DNA of 64,000 bases from Neofusicoccum parvum (Eukaryota; Ascomycota; Dothideomycetes; Botryosphaeriales; Botryosphaeriaceae), in NCBI GenBank assembly GCA_020912385.1, contig CP087218.1, forward strand, positions 1,736,001 to 1,800,000, read 5' to 3'. Each line of letters opens with the position of its first letter. Positions within the stretch are counted from its first letter, which is position 1. Both the position numbers and the translations under genes were made by a program. The notes beneath the pieces are model-generated. The model was not told the origin of the DNA, searched no databases, and worked only from the letters and a program-made list of their open reading frames with translations. Below are positions 22,909 through 34,080 of this stretch, piece after piece.

Positions 22909-25900
22909 GGACGCCATGGTCGTTGGTGGAGGCGGAGATGGAGACAGAGTGTTGGAGAGGGTTGGTTAGATGTTTTTACTCGCGTTTCCTGGATAGATAC
23001 CCCCCACCTCATAGCGATTTGTTCATTAGCAGTCCTACAGCGTCGTTTTCTACCTCAAGACTAATTTCTACACTGTTCTTCACTTTTTCCTTCCCTCAAG
23101 CAAGCAAGTGGAAGGAGCGTCATTGGAGACTTATGTGATACTGTGCCGCATTTCATTCGTATAGGGTAGGGAGTGTCGACGAGCACTATCTGGGGGTTTT
23201 GAGGATTTGTGATTACCGGGAGAAAGAGAGGGAGAAAATAGAAATTCAGCTTACTGGGTCTTAGGGATTTAGAGCGACATGAGCGTCGAAATAGAACCTC
23301 CGACCGTGTTGGAGCATCTGTATGGTTGGGCTTGGACTATCCATCTGCATGCAGAACTCGCCGAGAACGATCACCAACTACGGATATGCTCAGGAACTAT
23401 GGACGGGTACGAGCTCGTGAGTTTCTGCCGTCTCACTTGAAGAATACATGTATTCCAAAATAGGAGATGAGAAAAAAATAATCTGTTGAAGGGGGAAAGG
23501 CAAAACAGGCTCGCCAGCAGGTCAAACTCTGGACCTACAGCATAATCTGAGGGGTGTCAGACATTATCCGGGAGCACACCCGCTCGACCGTATGGCCATA
23601 TGCCCTACTGATGCCTTCACGAAGCGTTGGTTGACAATTCTGGGTTACACAGTACCTCTTCAGTGTCGCACCTTGGCGATTTTTGTGTAACAAAATCATC
23701 ACTCAAGTCGGCGAACATGCATGAAAAGCACTCGGAACAGAATTTATGGCTACGGTTCGTCTGGCGCCGTTCGTGGCATCTGAGTTCCTTTAGCATAGAA
23801 AAATTGTGACTGGATACTCCTTAGTTTCTGGGCATCATTGCAGCCGGAAACCCTCAGAATCCCGTGGCGAATTTCACTGCCTGGCTGGGAGATTTTAACG
23901 GAATTCTGGCGCAGATGTCAAAACCAGCTTGGAAGTAATGAGCGGGGAAGATGAAATGCTTTGTGGGGAAGGACAGACTGCTGGATTTTTCTTTCTGCTT
24001 CCTTCTCGGGTTGATCAAAACAGCCAAGACAACGACATTGGCGAATTTCATTAAAGTTTTCAGCGTTTTCATCATGGAAAACAAGCAATGATATCCGGTC
24101 AACATGTGAGACATTTGACGCGGAAATTCCGAAGATAAAGGATCTCAAAGCCTGTTTGATTGTCAAAGATTACTGACGTTGGAAAGCGGTAATGTCTGCA
24201 CCTCCACTTAATGAAGGCAGATTAGCGGATGTTTAACACAAGATGCATAACCGGTCACGTCCCTTAAGACTGCTCTGAACAAGCTCATCGGACGCTGTAG
24301 GCTAGAACACTTCGGCTCCTTTCGGCCACCGACTATTGCTTTGCAGCACTGCGATGAAGTTTACTCGGAGTATTTCAAGGATGCTAACAAGTAGTACTGT
24401 TGGTGGGGAGAGGAGCACTTTCGAAGCTTGACTTTTACATGTTCCTACTGGCACAGAAGCTCTGTTACGACAGACATAATTTAGACGGACAATATCCAAA
24501 TAGCGCGCAATCGCGAGTCCGTGGCCGGCAAACAAGCAACCTTAAAATTTTATCGACAAGTTTTGCTATGATAGATTGAGTGCATAAGACAAGACACGTG
24601 AACTCTCATTTTGCCAAAATTGCGCAGAGTATTGATGAGTGCCCTAAACCCGCACTGGGAAGAAAGAGTTATAACTCATCCACGCCTGCTTTTACCACCG
24701 CAGCATAGTGGAAGTCTTCGGCATTCAAATAATGATATTCTCTGGTGTTATTTTTCGAGCCCTCTTGAAAGTCTTTGACATATAAGCAACCCACGCTTTC
24801 TGACGGTCTTGGGACATGTGATTATAATGAGGTGCTCAGACAGCTAATGTATCTCAAGATTCATCGAAAAAGATAAATTCTCCATCTAGACTGCGAGCAA
24901 TTTGAAAACGGCATATAGAAAATACTTCTTTTACGAAGTATATTCGGGCACAGTGCCGAGGCTTGATTATCCCACTGGATAGCCTTCTCGCCTCTTTCAA
25001 AGGCCTTCGTGAGCTGGTCTTCCAGTATTGTGGTGCAGAGGAACCAGGCTCGCCATCGTCAAGCTTCGAAAGTTCCACTCATCAAACTTCAATGCTGACA
25101 TCACTTCACGTTCTTGCGACATGAGCGCGCGGGACTAGAAGTAGAAGGGAAGGCCTATACAGAGGTAAAGATCGCCACACTTGCAGACAAATGTAAAAAG
25201 CACTGCCGACTTTCCATAGCCGCCCCTCGCCTTCTCACATCCCGACCACGGCCAGGCACACTTCGATTACAACCATATCATCTACTGCACGGCGGCTACT
25301 ACCTGTGTTCGCAGGTGTACCGGTGTTCCTTCCAGAACCTCTTAATGTACTTCTTCATAGGCGGTGCGCTGGACAACATTGGCATTCGAACGCTGGCTTT
25401 TAAGTGAAGCAAAGGACTGACACGGACGGAACGGCGAGCAGGCAGGTGGAGGGTGGGGCTTGAGTGCGGGATATGGTGTGTGATGGAGGAGAAGGGTGTG
25501 GAGGAAATGTGCTGACAGGAGATGGTCATGAAAACTCCGGTGGTGTTTGAGAAGACGGGTGAGAGGTGTGGTGGGAAAGAAGGCGAGCGGCTTGAGGACA
25601 GGTGGGGGGAATGCTGGGGGAGCCTGAGGCACTGTTTGAGAAGGGGAGATGGATTGGTACGGAAGCGTGGAAAGTAGGGAGGGTGGGGTCAGAGTGACTG
25701 ATCTTTGTGAAGGAGTGAATTTTCTCGGAGGTGAGAAGAGATGGTGGCTTGAATGTTAGGAAAATTAATATGAAGAGTCTCGATGAAACAGGCAGATGTG
25801 GGTTGCTCAGGTCTGACGTTCTCGTCCCTCCAACTTCCCAGGCTCCGTATTTCTTACCTCATTACCTTCATGTAGTGGAAGATTGGTGGTCCCACAACTG

Positions 25901-28675
25901 CCAGCTCTCCGAAGCGCAGTCTTCTATCCTACAACCCGGAGATGCTCATCAGAATGTAACTCATCAACACAGCCTCCACGCCCCACCCCCTGAAGCACTA
26001 TTTCGATCTATCACAACATCGCCCGTTTCCCAACTCCCACCCAGCAAGCCGCGTTTCTCCACCTTCTCCACCGACGACGGTCGTCTCCAAATTTCCAGCA
26101 TCCAACCAATCAGCACCCACCGCCCCCAAACATGCTATCGCCAACTGCGGTACACTACCCTCAACGCCGCAGCCGGGTCCCAAGCAAAGCAGAGCCAAAA
26201 AAGAAACACGAGACCGTGCATGGCGGGGCTCTCCCGCCGACGACGCGCAGGCCTGCCCCACCCACAGCTCCTTGCAACGCGCCTCCTCTACTTAGCTTCC
26301 CGTCAATAGTTCCCTCTACCACAAAACCACCGCTTTCCGCTTGCAAGGTATGAACCGCGAGAAAAGCGCGAAACGAACGCGCACCCTGGTCTCCCACTCT
26401 ACAGCGCCCACCCCGGCGCTGGACGGGGGCGTCGTCGTCGTCCAGCCGTGCCGTGGCGTCCGCGGTCTCGAATTTCCCTCTCACCTGCCCGCTTCGGCTC
26501 GCGGAGGGCGAGAGGCGGCTGGCCTGCCACGGTGACGGCTCGCCCGAAATGATGATGCGACGGGGGATCGACGCGCTCGCGCTAGTAGAGCGGCGCGCGA
26601 ACGCGTGCGCGGGCGCGGGCGCGGGAAGGACGCGGGAAGAGGCGGCGGGAAGGAAGGGAGAAAACGAAGAAGAATAGGGAAGATGTGCGCGCGCGCGCAC
26701 CGCGAAAACACACGGGCAGACCAACACGCGCGTTGGTTAGCCGAAGCGAGTTTAGACTTCGTCTTCCAAACGTCGTCACAAACGCCCAGCGTCGCCCCTG
26801 TCACCTGGGACTATTGTTCCACCAGCGTATCTGTTTTTTTTTTTCCCTTGTCTCCCTTTTTCTTTCTGCCTGACGGCCCGAAAAGGCAGGGGAGAGAAAA
26901 AAATACTTTAGTCGTCGCAGGAGCATGGCACATCCGGCAAGCCGGCGAGGCGAGTCGGGAGTAAGGCGCCGAAGGCGCTTCAGCCATTAAGCTTTTTCGA
27001 TTTCCACGACTCGCCATTTATCCAGAGGCTGCGGCGGTGCAGGAGAGGATGCATGTAGCCGACCGGTCAGATAGACTTTTTCTTTTCCGATTTTTGTCTG
27101 AGAGAGAAAGAAAATTTAGAAGGTGCTAGTGTTGCCAGCAGCAGTCATCAGAAATGCGAATGCAATGGGTGGACCATCAATTTGTCAGTGTAAGGCTTCC
27201 AGAACACATCGCCAGGCAGCTCAATTGGATTTGCTCGGATTCTCGTCAAGCCCTGTAAAGGAAGAAGCCGAGCAGCTTGCAAGATCCAAGGCAGAACGCC
27301 CGCGGGCGAGAGTCATTAGCCAGCATTAATCGAATCGCGATGATGACATATAACCTACTCAATGAGGAAACCGAAGCGCTCACCCGGCCGGACCGTCCGG
27401 ACGGGGACTGCGTAGTACTTGCTCCATTTTGCTGGCGTCCGGACGGCATATGTTAACTCATCACATCAGGGCTGCCGCGAGATTCGCGTTCTCAACACCG
27501 ACCTCACTGTGAACCAACCAAGGACCCTGAAGCACACGAGCGATGTGGAAGCGAGATTCCAGAAAATTCGGCACACGCATCACCAGCCCGCTTTACCGAG
27601 GGAATGCGGTTCGAAAATTCGTGAAAAAATGGAAGCAGCCGACTGGTCAGAATTAAAAGGGCTGATCAACAACAAAAGAAGCCCTATTTGGCACAACTGT
27701 CGCGTGTAACAGGGAGCGTTGGAAACCTGAAACAGTAGGGTGGTCGAGAGCCCGTGGGCTGGCTCCAGGGGATAGTCTGTGCGGATCGTGTTTGAGATCC
27801 TCCACTCCCTGCTCCTGCTGCCATATCCAAGCACGGATGGAATAACAATCTCGGCCTTGGGCCTTTTCTTTTCTGGGCGCATGTGTGGAGATTCGCGCAA
27901 AAAGCTGTGGGGATCTAGCCGACGACCGGTCAGCATGGCGTTTGCCGTTTTAGCCTGTCCGTCCAAGAACCCAAGCCACCGAGCACCGGCTTTGTCTGTG
28001 GCTTATGGCAGCTTCTCCGTCTCACGGTGTCCCTCATCTCCGACTCCTGTGCGAGGTGTCAACCCGGATCAAATATTGTTCCATTAATGAAGGGCCGGCT
28101 GTTCACATGTTCTCCACAAACCTCAGTAATCATTGGCTATTGATTACGTGTGAGTGCATTTGCTGTGAGACAGGGACATGCCACGTACATGCTTCCCTCC
28201 TGTCCAATGACCGCACCCTGCAACAGGAGAAATTCAGACACGATGAGAAATTGGGCTTCAATGCGCATTTTTCAATTCCGACCGAGAGCTGTCTACATTC
28301 CGGGATATCGCCGTGCGAAGGAAACTTGATGCCAAAGTGTCGAAAGTAGAGAAGGCCTCGCCGGATGAACTTCGAGGAAGAAAGGAGAAACGCACAGTGA
28401 AACCCTGCATCGCATAGCTGAAGCAACCGCCCCTGCAACTTGTTAAAGCACGGAGCACGTGTTCGTTTAGCCTTGGGAGAATGTGGGGTTGAATGTGCAT
28501 GACGTATTAGAGAGAGGTGAGGTTCGTTGGTGGGGTGTGTTGCCATGCCCAGTTATGCAGAGCGCCTCAGGAAGAGAAAAGCCAGACTGGGTCATCCCGA
28601 GACCGTGATTGTTCGTCCATATCGTAAGCTTGGTTTAGAACTGAAACTGACAGGTCGACTTCATCAACCCGTCCC
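22909..28675. other. Largest gene-free interval, partly low-GC
   Basis: About 5.8 kb between convergent genes. From about 23.0 to 25.1 kb the base composition is clearly AT-richer than the rest of the window and the reading frames are short. From about 25.4 to 27.0 kb it is again GC-rich with purine and pyrimidine tracts. I recognise no transposase, reverse transcriptase, terminal repeat, tRNA or conserved ORF. It may be decayed repeat sequence, but I could not show that. Confidence 0.5.
27394..27445. repeat. Pair of 10-bp palindromes CGTCCGGACG
   Basis: The perfect palindrome CGTCCGGACG occurs at 27394-27403 and again at 27436-27445, start to start 42 bp. The first copy is preceded by CCGGCCGGAC. 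CGG/CCG half-sites of this kind are typical targets of fungal Zn2Cys6 factors, but no adjacent gene start is seen. Confidence 0.45.
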
Positions 28676-30146
28676 TTACTGGTTGTCATCCTCCTCCGGC
28701 TGGTCGAACAGGAAATTTGCTGCCAGCTCCTCGTTCTTGTCGCATGCGAAGTAAGCCTGGACAACAAGGTCTCTCTCGAACCCGAGGCGGCACAACTACA
28801 CCATGGTTAGCAGCTGACTTCATCAAATGCTCTGTACCGGCACATACCCTGTCGATCGCTTCGCTCTCCTCCTCGGTGATGCTGACCACCTGAGCACCAG
28901 GCGGGAGAGGGGTGTCGTCATCGTGGTCCTCGCTCAAGAGGCTGAGGAACTGCTCAGGGTGGTCTGCAATCAGCTGCGCCAGCTGAGGGTTTCCCTGGCC
29001 GACCTGCTGTAGGATAGGCTCAAGCATGTGGGGCTGCTGTTGCACAAGCTGGCGGAGCTGCTGGAACTGAGGGTTATTACGGAGGAAGTCAAGATCGCCG
29101 GCAGCTGCTCCAGCGGCGGCGGCGGCGGGGGGAGCTCCCGCACCGGCGCCTGTAGCGCCACGTGCACCTGCAGCCCCACGACCACCCTGACCTGCGGCCG
29201 CCTCGAAGAGGTTGACAGGCTCGTCTCCGCCAGAAGCAGTCTGAGGAGCAGCGGCCGGCGCACCAGTGCCGGCACCGGCACCGGCACCAGCAGCGGGGGC
29301 GGGAGCACCGCCTTGCTGAGCCGGGGCATCACGTAGCGCGCTCTCGGGGATACCGGTCAACAAGTACTCAACAGCCCGGTCAGGGTTGAAGTACGCTGCC
29401 CTCATCGCACGGTCGATATCTGCACGCGGGAAACCCATGCTCTCCATGTTCGCGATCGCCGCCTCTCTCTCCGGGCCCATGGTCAAGGAAGAAGGGTTGT
29501 TGAACTGCGGGTCGCCGCCAGTGGCCTGGGGCGCAGCGGGCGCGGGCGAGGGAGTGGCGGGGACATTGGATGCGGGAGGAGCCGAGGACTGCGCAGGAGC
29601 TGCGGGAGTGGAAGCCTGGGCGGGCGCGCGAGCGGGAGTGGAGGGGGCGGCCTTGCTGGCGGATGCGGCAGGCTGGGGCTTCGGCTGCGAGACAGGTGAG
29701 CAATGAAGCTCGTGGACAGGCAAATCTCGCCCGGAAAACACACCTTCTGGATCATGCACACAATGAAGCCCTTCTCCTCGATGTTGTAGGATTCTACGGT
29801 CTTGTCGTCCTGGAGGATCTTGCCTGCGCCCAACGTTAGTCACCATAGGCTGCGGGGCAGGTTGCACAGGCGAAACATACCGGAGTAGATCAGCTTCTGC
29901 TTGTCCGCCTCCCAGCCCTTCTCGGCGGAAATCTTGGCCTTGACATCGGCAATCTAACAGCGGTCGGGATCAGCATGCGGTCGTGAGGTTGTTGGGCAGC
30001 GCGGCGGGGAAGGTAGGGCGGCGCACCGTCTCGGAGGGCTCTGCCTCGATGACGAACTTTTGTTGCTTGAGGTCCTGCGTGCGGCAGTCAGTATCGGAGG
30101 AAGCCAAGGCTGGATGGGCGTGGCGGACCTTGAAGGTGAGCTTCAT
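28676..30146 (-). CDS. RAD23: UV excision repair / proteasome shuttle protein Rad23
   Basis: Rad23 binds Rad4/XPC at damaged DNA and carries ubiquitylated proteins to the proteasome. Six exons: 30146-30129, 30074-30027, 29953-29881, 29823-29744, 29684-28848 and 28795-28676, giving 391 aa. Residues 1-73 are the ubiquitin-like domain ([39 protein letters not shown]). UBA1 is at about 143-186 ([18 protein letters not shown]). The XPC-binding STI1-like domain is at about 271-323 ([19 protein letters not shown]). UBA2 is at about 342-382 ([20 protein letters not shown]), ending DQPEEDDNQ. Linkers are Ala/Pro/Gly-rich. The first intron is 54 nt with a weak GTCCGC donor and no in-frame stop, so its retention would insert 18 residues in the ubiquitin-like domain. 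Confidence 0.96.
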
Positions 30147-32646
30147 GGTGGTGACGATGGCTGGCGGGGTTGGCAACTGCGGGTGGGATGGTGGCGGGGG
30201 AGAAGACGCAGAGGCCGGGTTTTGAGAGCGTCGGACAATGACGGGGTCCTGCAGGCGAAAGAGCGATGCAGAAGTTTCGACGGGGTCCGCAGGCGTTGAT
30301 GGGTTGAGTAGGGTGAGGCAATGAGGTAGGCACGATTACAGTACGGACCACCGCGAGAGGCGGCGACAGGCGACAGCAGGCATCATGCCCGGATCTTGGC
30401 GCGTTTGCAGCCGGTGCAAACACCGCCCGCCAGCCCGCCATGCTGCCGCCTCGCCATCGCCCTCGCGTGAGAGCCGCATCCGCGACTGCGCTGCCTTGCC
30501 AGGGCGGGCGAGTACTGGGCCCAGCTGCTCGCTGCAAACGTGCCGGAAGCACCGCTCACCAATTCCTTCCGTCCGCGCTGTCGCTGGCGGTTTGCCTCAC
30601 GTTTCGCTGGGCTCTCCAGAGCCACGACCGCTCCACCACGGTGAGGTCGCCGCGCACGAGGCCGTGGACGAGCAGCAGCACACGCGCCTGGGAGCTGGAG
30701 GATCTGCTTGGACACACAGGTGCGGCAAGGAGCAGCCAAAGGGCGTCACCGTCTGCACGAATGCTCAATCGTCTGGCCCAAGCACAGGGCCACGCCGAGC
30801 GACGCCGGCCGACTAAGCGAGAGCCGACGGAACTCGACCCTCGCCGGCGGGCGCGCACGATGGACCCGGCGACGTTAAGGTAAACTCTCCCGATGCCGCC
30901 CATCTCCGCGATGCCACGCTGCCCGCAAGCCTCCTTCATCAGAGCCGGGGCGGATGCGCGCACAGAGCAGCCTTCAGGCCGCCTCGTCAGGCCGCATCCC
31001 TCATCCCCCAGGACTGCACTTGCACGCCTCGCCCTGGGCTCATCTCACGACCGCGCGCGCGCTCTCCCGACACCCTCGCCGGCCATGCTCCCATTGGCGG
31101 CCACGCGCATGTATTCGTGCCACCGGCGCGCTGTCGACTGCGGCCTGTCCTACGCGACGGACTGGGAAGAACCCGACTGTGGTGCAGCGGCGCGCAGCCT
31201 CAGCTCGCACCCGCTGCGCGCTGGCGGGCACAGCACCGGCCCCGCGCGCGGACTCATTTCCTCGAGGCTCGCCCACGCCTAGCTGGTGCACTGTGTTTGT
31301 TGACGTGTGCCTCGTGCTTGTAAACAGCGCGGCCTGTTTGACGTCTGGTTTGGCGCACCGAAATGACGATGGATCCGCCAGCGTTGAGTGCTAACGGGCC
31401 CGCGGCCGGGGCCACCCTCGTTCTGGCCGCGTCCACGCCCCGTAGCCCATCGTTTCGAGCCCGCCGTCAGCTTGTGCGCCATTGGATGCACGTAACTTAA
31501 CGGCCACAGAAAATTGGACCTCCCGAGCCGTATCTGCGTAGGGTCGCAGCGTCGCCGTCAGGAGCACGCGGGCTCACCACGATGTCTCGCGCCGGCGCGC
31601 TCGCATTGCCGTCGCTCTGCTCAGCAATTTCCCGCCAGCCAACGCCTCGCGCGCGCCGCGACTGAGCTGGTGGTGTTGGCCAGCTTCTCCGCGCCGCCGT
31701 AGCCCCATCCAGCGCCAATCCGCAAGCCACCGGCTCGAATGCATGTCGCGCATCAAGGATGCGCAAGATGCGCACCCTGGCCCGCTTTGACGCGTTTTGC
31801 AGGCCTGTCCCTACGAGATCCCACTACTCGAGCCCTACCGCGCCAGGTTCTATTTATGCCCTGAGGTCCCCACAGGCCGTTGCCCGCCGTTGCCAATATC
31901 CCCATTCATTTGTCGTCGTTCTCTCTCCAGCTCTGCCACCGTCTGCAGCTCCAGATCCCAAGCCTCCGGGTCCCCTCACCGCGCGCGTCGATCAGCGAGA
32001 TCCAGCAAATCCAGAGGCTGAGCTCACAGCCACGGACTGCATCACGAATTCTTGAAACTAGCCCCGGCTCCAATCCTCCCGACTGGACCAGAAATACGAC
32101 TGGGACGCCTCTGCGAGCTGCTCCGCCGCGTCTTCAACTCCGCCGTCCCCCTACGCCGATCACGCCGCTTCATTCTTCAGTCACTCGCTCTACACGCTCG
32201 CTGAATCGGACTGCAACTCTGGTTATACGTGCACAGACGCTCCTGTCTGCGACTGCTTGGGCTATAGTCCGGGGAATACTATCCGATCTATACTCGAAAC
32301 CATAACCTTGGAGCTCCCCTCACCGCCCGGTCACAGCATCCCCTTCCCTGCTCACGAACCCAACCCGTGGTCCCATCACTTGCTTATTGCCGCACTACCG
32401 CAATTCAAGGCTCGGCGTCTCCCAGGCTTCTTTCCGTGGCAATAACCTAATGTCTCGGTTCATGGCCTGACAGGACGACGCTCAACCTTCCGCCACCATC
32501 TACTCTGCCGATCTCAAACGCCCTTCGCTCTCTTAATCTACGCCCAACGGCCCGCCCAAGCTGCGACGCGTTTCCGACACCAAAAACCGGGAATCATCTA
32601 GGCAGCAAACCTCAAAGCACCAGGGTCCGCCGCCTCCCGTCCCGAC
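30147..32646. other. Divergent upstream region of RAD23 and the membrane-protein gene
   Basis: About 2.5 kb, GC-rich, with several Ala/Arg-rich ORFs that overlap on both strands and carry no domain. No gene is recognised. Confidence 0.55.
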
Positions 32647-34080
32647 ATGTCTCTCTCGACGCTCGACACTCGCTCTCTGAGGAAATCAATGGCTTCGAGG
32701 AACGAGTCGCCTCGGCGCCTCACCCTCACCTCCCTGGCACTGGCTGCCATCATCCTCACTATAATCACCGCTGTGTTAACAATGGTGACTGCCGCCTCTC
32801 TTTTCCTTACCTCTCTGTCCTTTCGCGCTGTGGCGATAATATCTGTTCTTCTCAATGTTGCTGCCCTTGCAGCTTTAGTCTTATTCCTAATCCAAGTCGT
32901 GTGGAGACGGGATGAGCGGTGGTACAGCTCAAGAAGGAGTCGAGTTCTCTTACTGTCCCTGTACTCTTCTCCTTTGTTTCTTGCGAGCCTTTTGACTTTG
33001 GTCACCTATGGCCTAACACAGTCTCACATTGATGCTGTCAAGGCAAAGGACTCTGGGGCGTCGGCTGATCTTATGGCTGCCAAGTTTGCAGTATGGGCTC
33101 TATCCACACTGACCCAAGCCATCTTCGTCACCGCTGCGGTGCGATGGCTGCCGCTTGCCTCAGACACCAGCAACACCAACACATCGAGCGAATCGGGCCA
33201 GGAAATGCGCGAGCAGTCGCCGCCGATGACCCTGGACCTCAAGGACGACAAGCCGATTGACAAAGACCTCGCATCGCCGACCTTTTCGACCGAGACGGTC
33301 CAGTCTTCTCGCAACTCCTGGCGGTCCTCTCTTCAGCAGGTCGTGCGTCCTATCACTTCTCGCACCAGACTTCTTTCCAAAGCGTCCTCTATCCGTGAGT
33401 CCGGAAGCTTCTACTCTGGAAACACGACCCGCACGAACTCGATGACCCACTCTGACGGGTTCGAAACGTGGGATACATCGAGCGTCGACCAACAAACACG
33501 GGACATTGCGATGCAGGCAACATCGGCACAAGACATGCTCAAGGTGTTCGGGCCTGGTCGAGGCACTCGACTGGACCCTATTCCTGGCAGCCGGCCTGTC
33601 TCGCCTGCACGTGCTCTGGACGGACCTTTCCCATCAAGCCCGGCAGTGGATCTAGAGGATCTCGAGGATCTTCCAGCACCAACTCCGGCGTTCATGACCA
33701 ACAGCCCCCACACCTCCCGCCCCAGCACTCCTACCAACATTGACGACGCCAACGTCCACCCTCTCTTCCGCTCAGACAGCCCTCACCCCCCACCAGCCGC
33801 AACACCCGGCACTGTGGTGGTGGCTTCTCCGTACAGCGGACAAGTCATCCAGCGCCCTCCGACCACCCGCTCACGTGCGAACAGCCGCACGCGCGGACAG
33901 GGCCCTTACTACGACGGCCAGTCGATCAGAAGCAACGCCTCTATGCGCAGCCTCAGGAGCCCCAGCCCTCCCGCTCGCGAGATCACACCACCCGTTCCCG
34001 ACTTCATCCTCTGCGACAGCCCGAGGGTGAGCACCGGCAGTCTCCGGAAGGTCAGTCTTCACAAGGAAGGGGACCAGTAG
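32647..34080 (+). CDS. Fungal membrane protein with four N-terminal helices, unknown function
   Basis: A single exon of 477 aa. After a basic N-terminus (residues 1-24) come four hydrophobic segments at about 25-52, 58-86, 98-123 and 141-168, the first two almost touching. The remaining 300 residues are hydrophilic, Ser/Pro/Thr-rich and presumably cytosolic. They include an acidic VDLEDLEDLPAP patch and the two SP motifs RPVSPAR and RSPSPPAR, which look like phosphorylation sites. No signal peptide cleavage site and no transporter, channel or enzyme motif is evident. The layout (four-helix bundle plus long disordered tail) is seen in uncharacterised Pezizomycotina plasma-membrane proteins. 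I do not recognise the family. Confidence 0.75.
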   Translation: MSLSTLDTRSLRKSMASRNESPRRLTLTSLALAAIILTIITAVLTMVTAASLFLTSLSFRAVAIISVLLNVAALAALVLFLIQVVWRRDERWYSSRRSRVLLLSLYSSPLFLASLLTLVTYGLTQSHIDAVKAKDSGASADLMAAKFAVWALSTLTQAIFVTAAVRWLPLASDTSNTNTSSESGQEMREQSPPMTLDLKDDKPIDKDLASPTFSTETVQSSRNSWRSSLQQVVRPITSRTRLLSKASSIRESGSFYSGNTTRTNSMTHSDGFETWDTSSVDQQTRDIAMQATSAQDMLKVFGPGRGTRLDPIPGSRPVSPARALDGPFPSSPAVDLEDLEDLPAPTPAFMTNSPHTSRPSTPTNIDDANVHPLFRSDSPHPPPAATPGTVVVASPYSGQVIQRPPTTRSRANSRTRGQGPYYDGQSIRSNASMRSLRSPSPPAREITPPVPDFILCDSPRVSTGSLRKVSLHKEGDQ

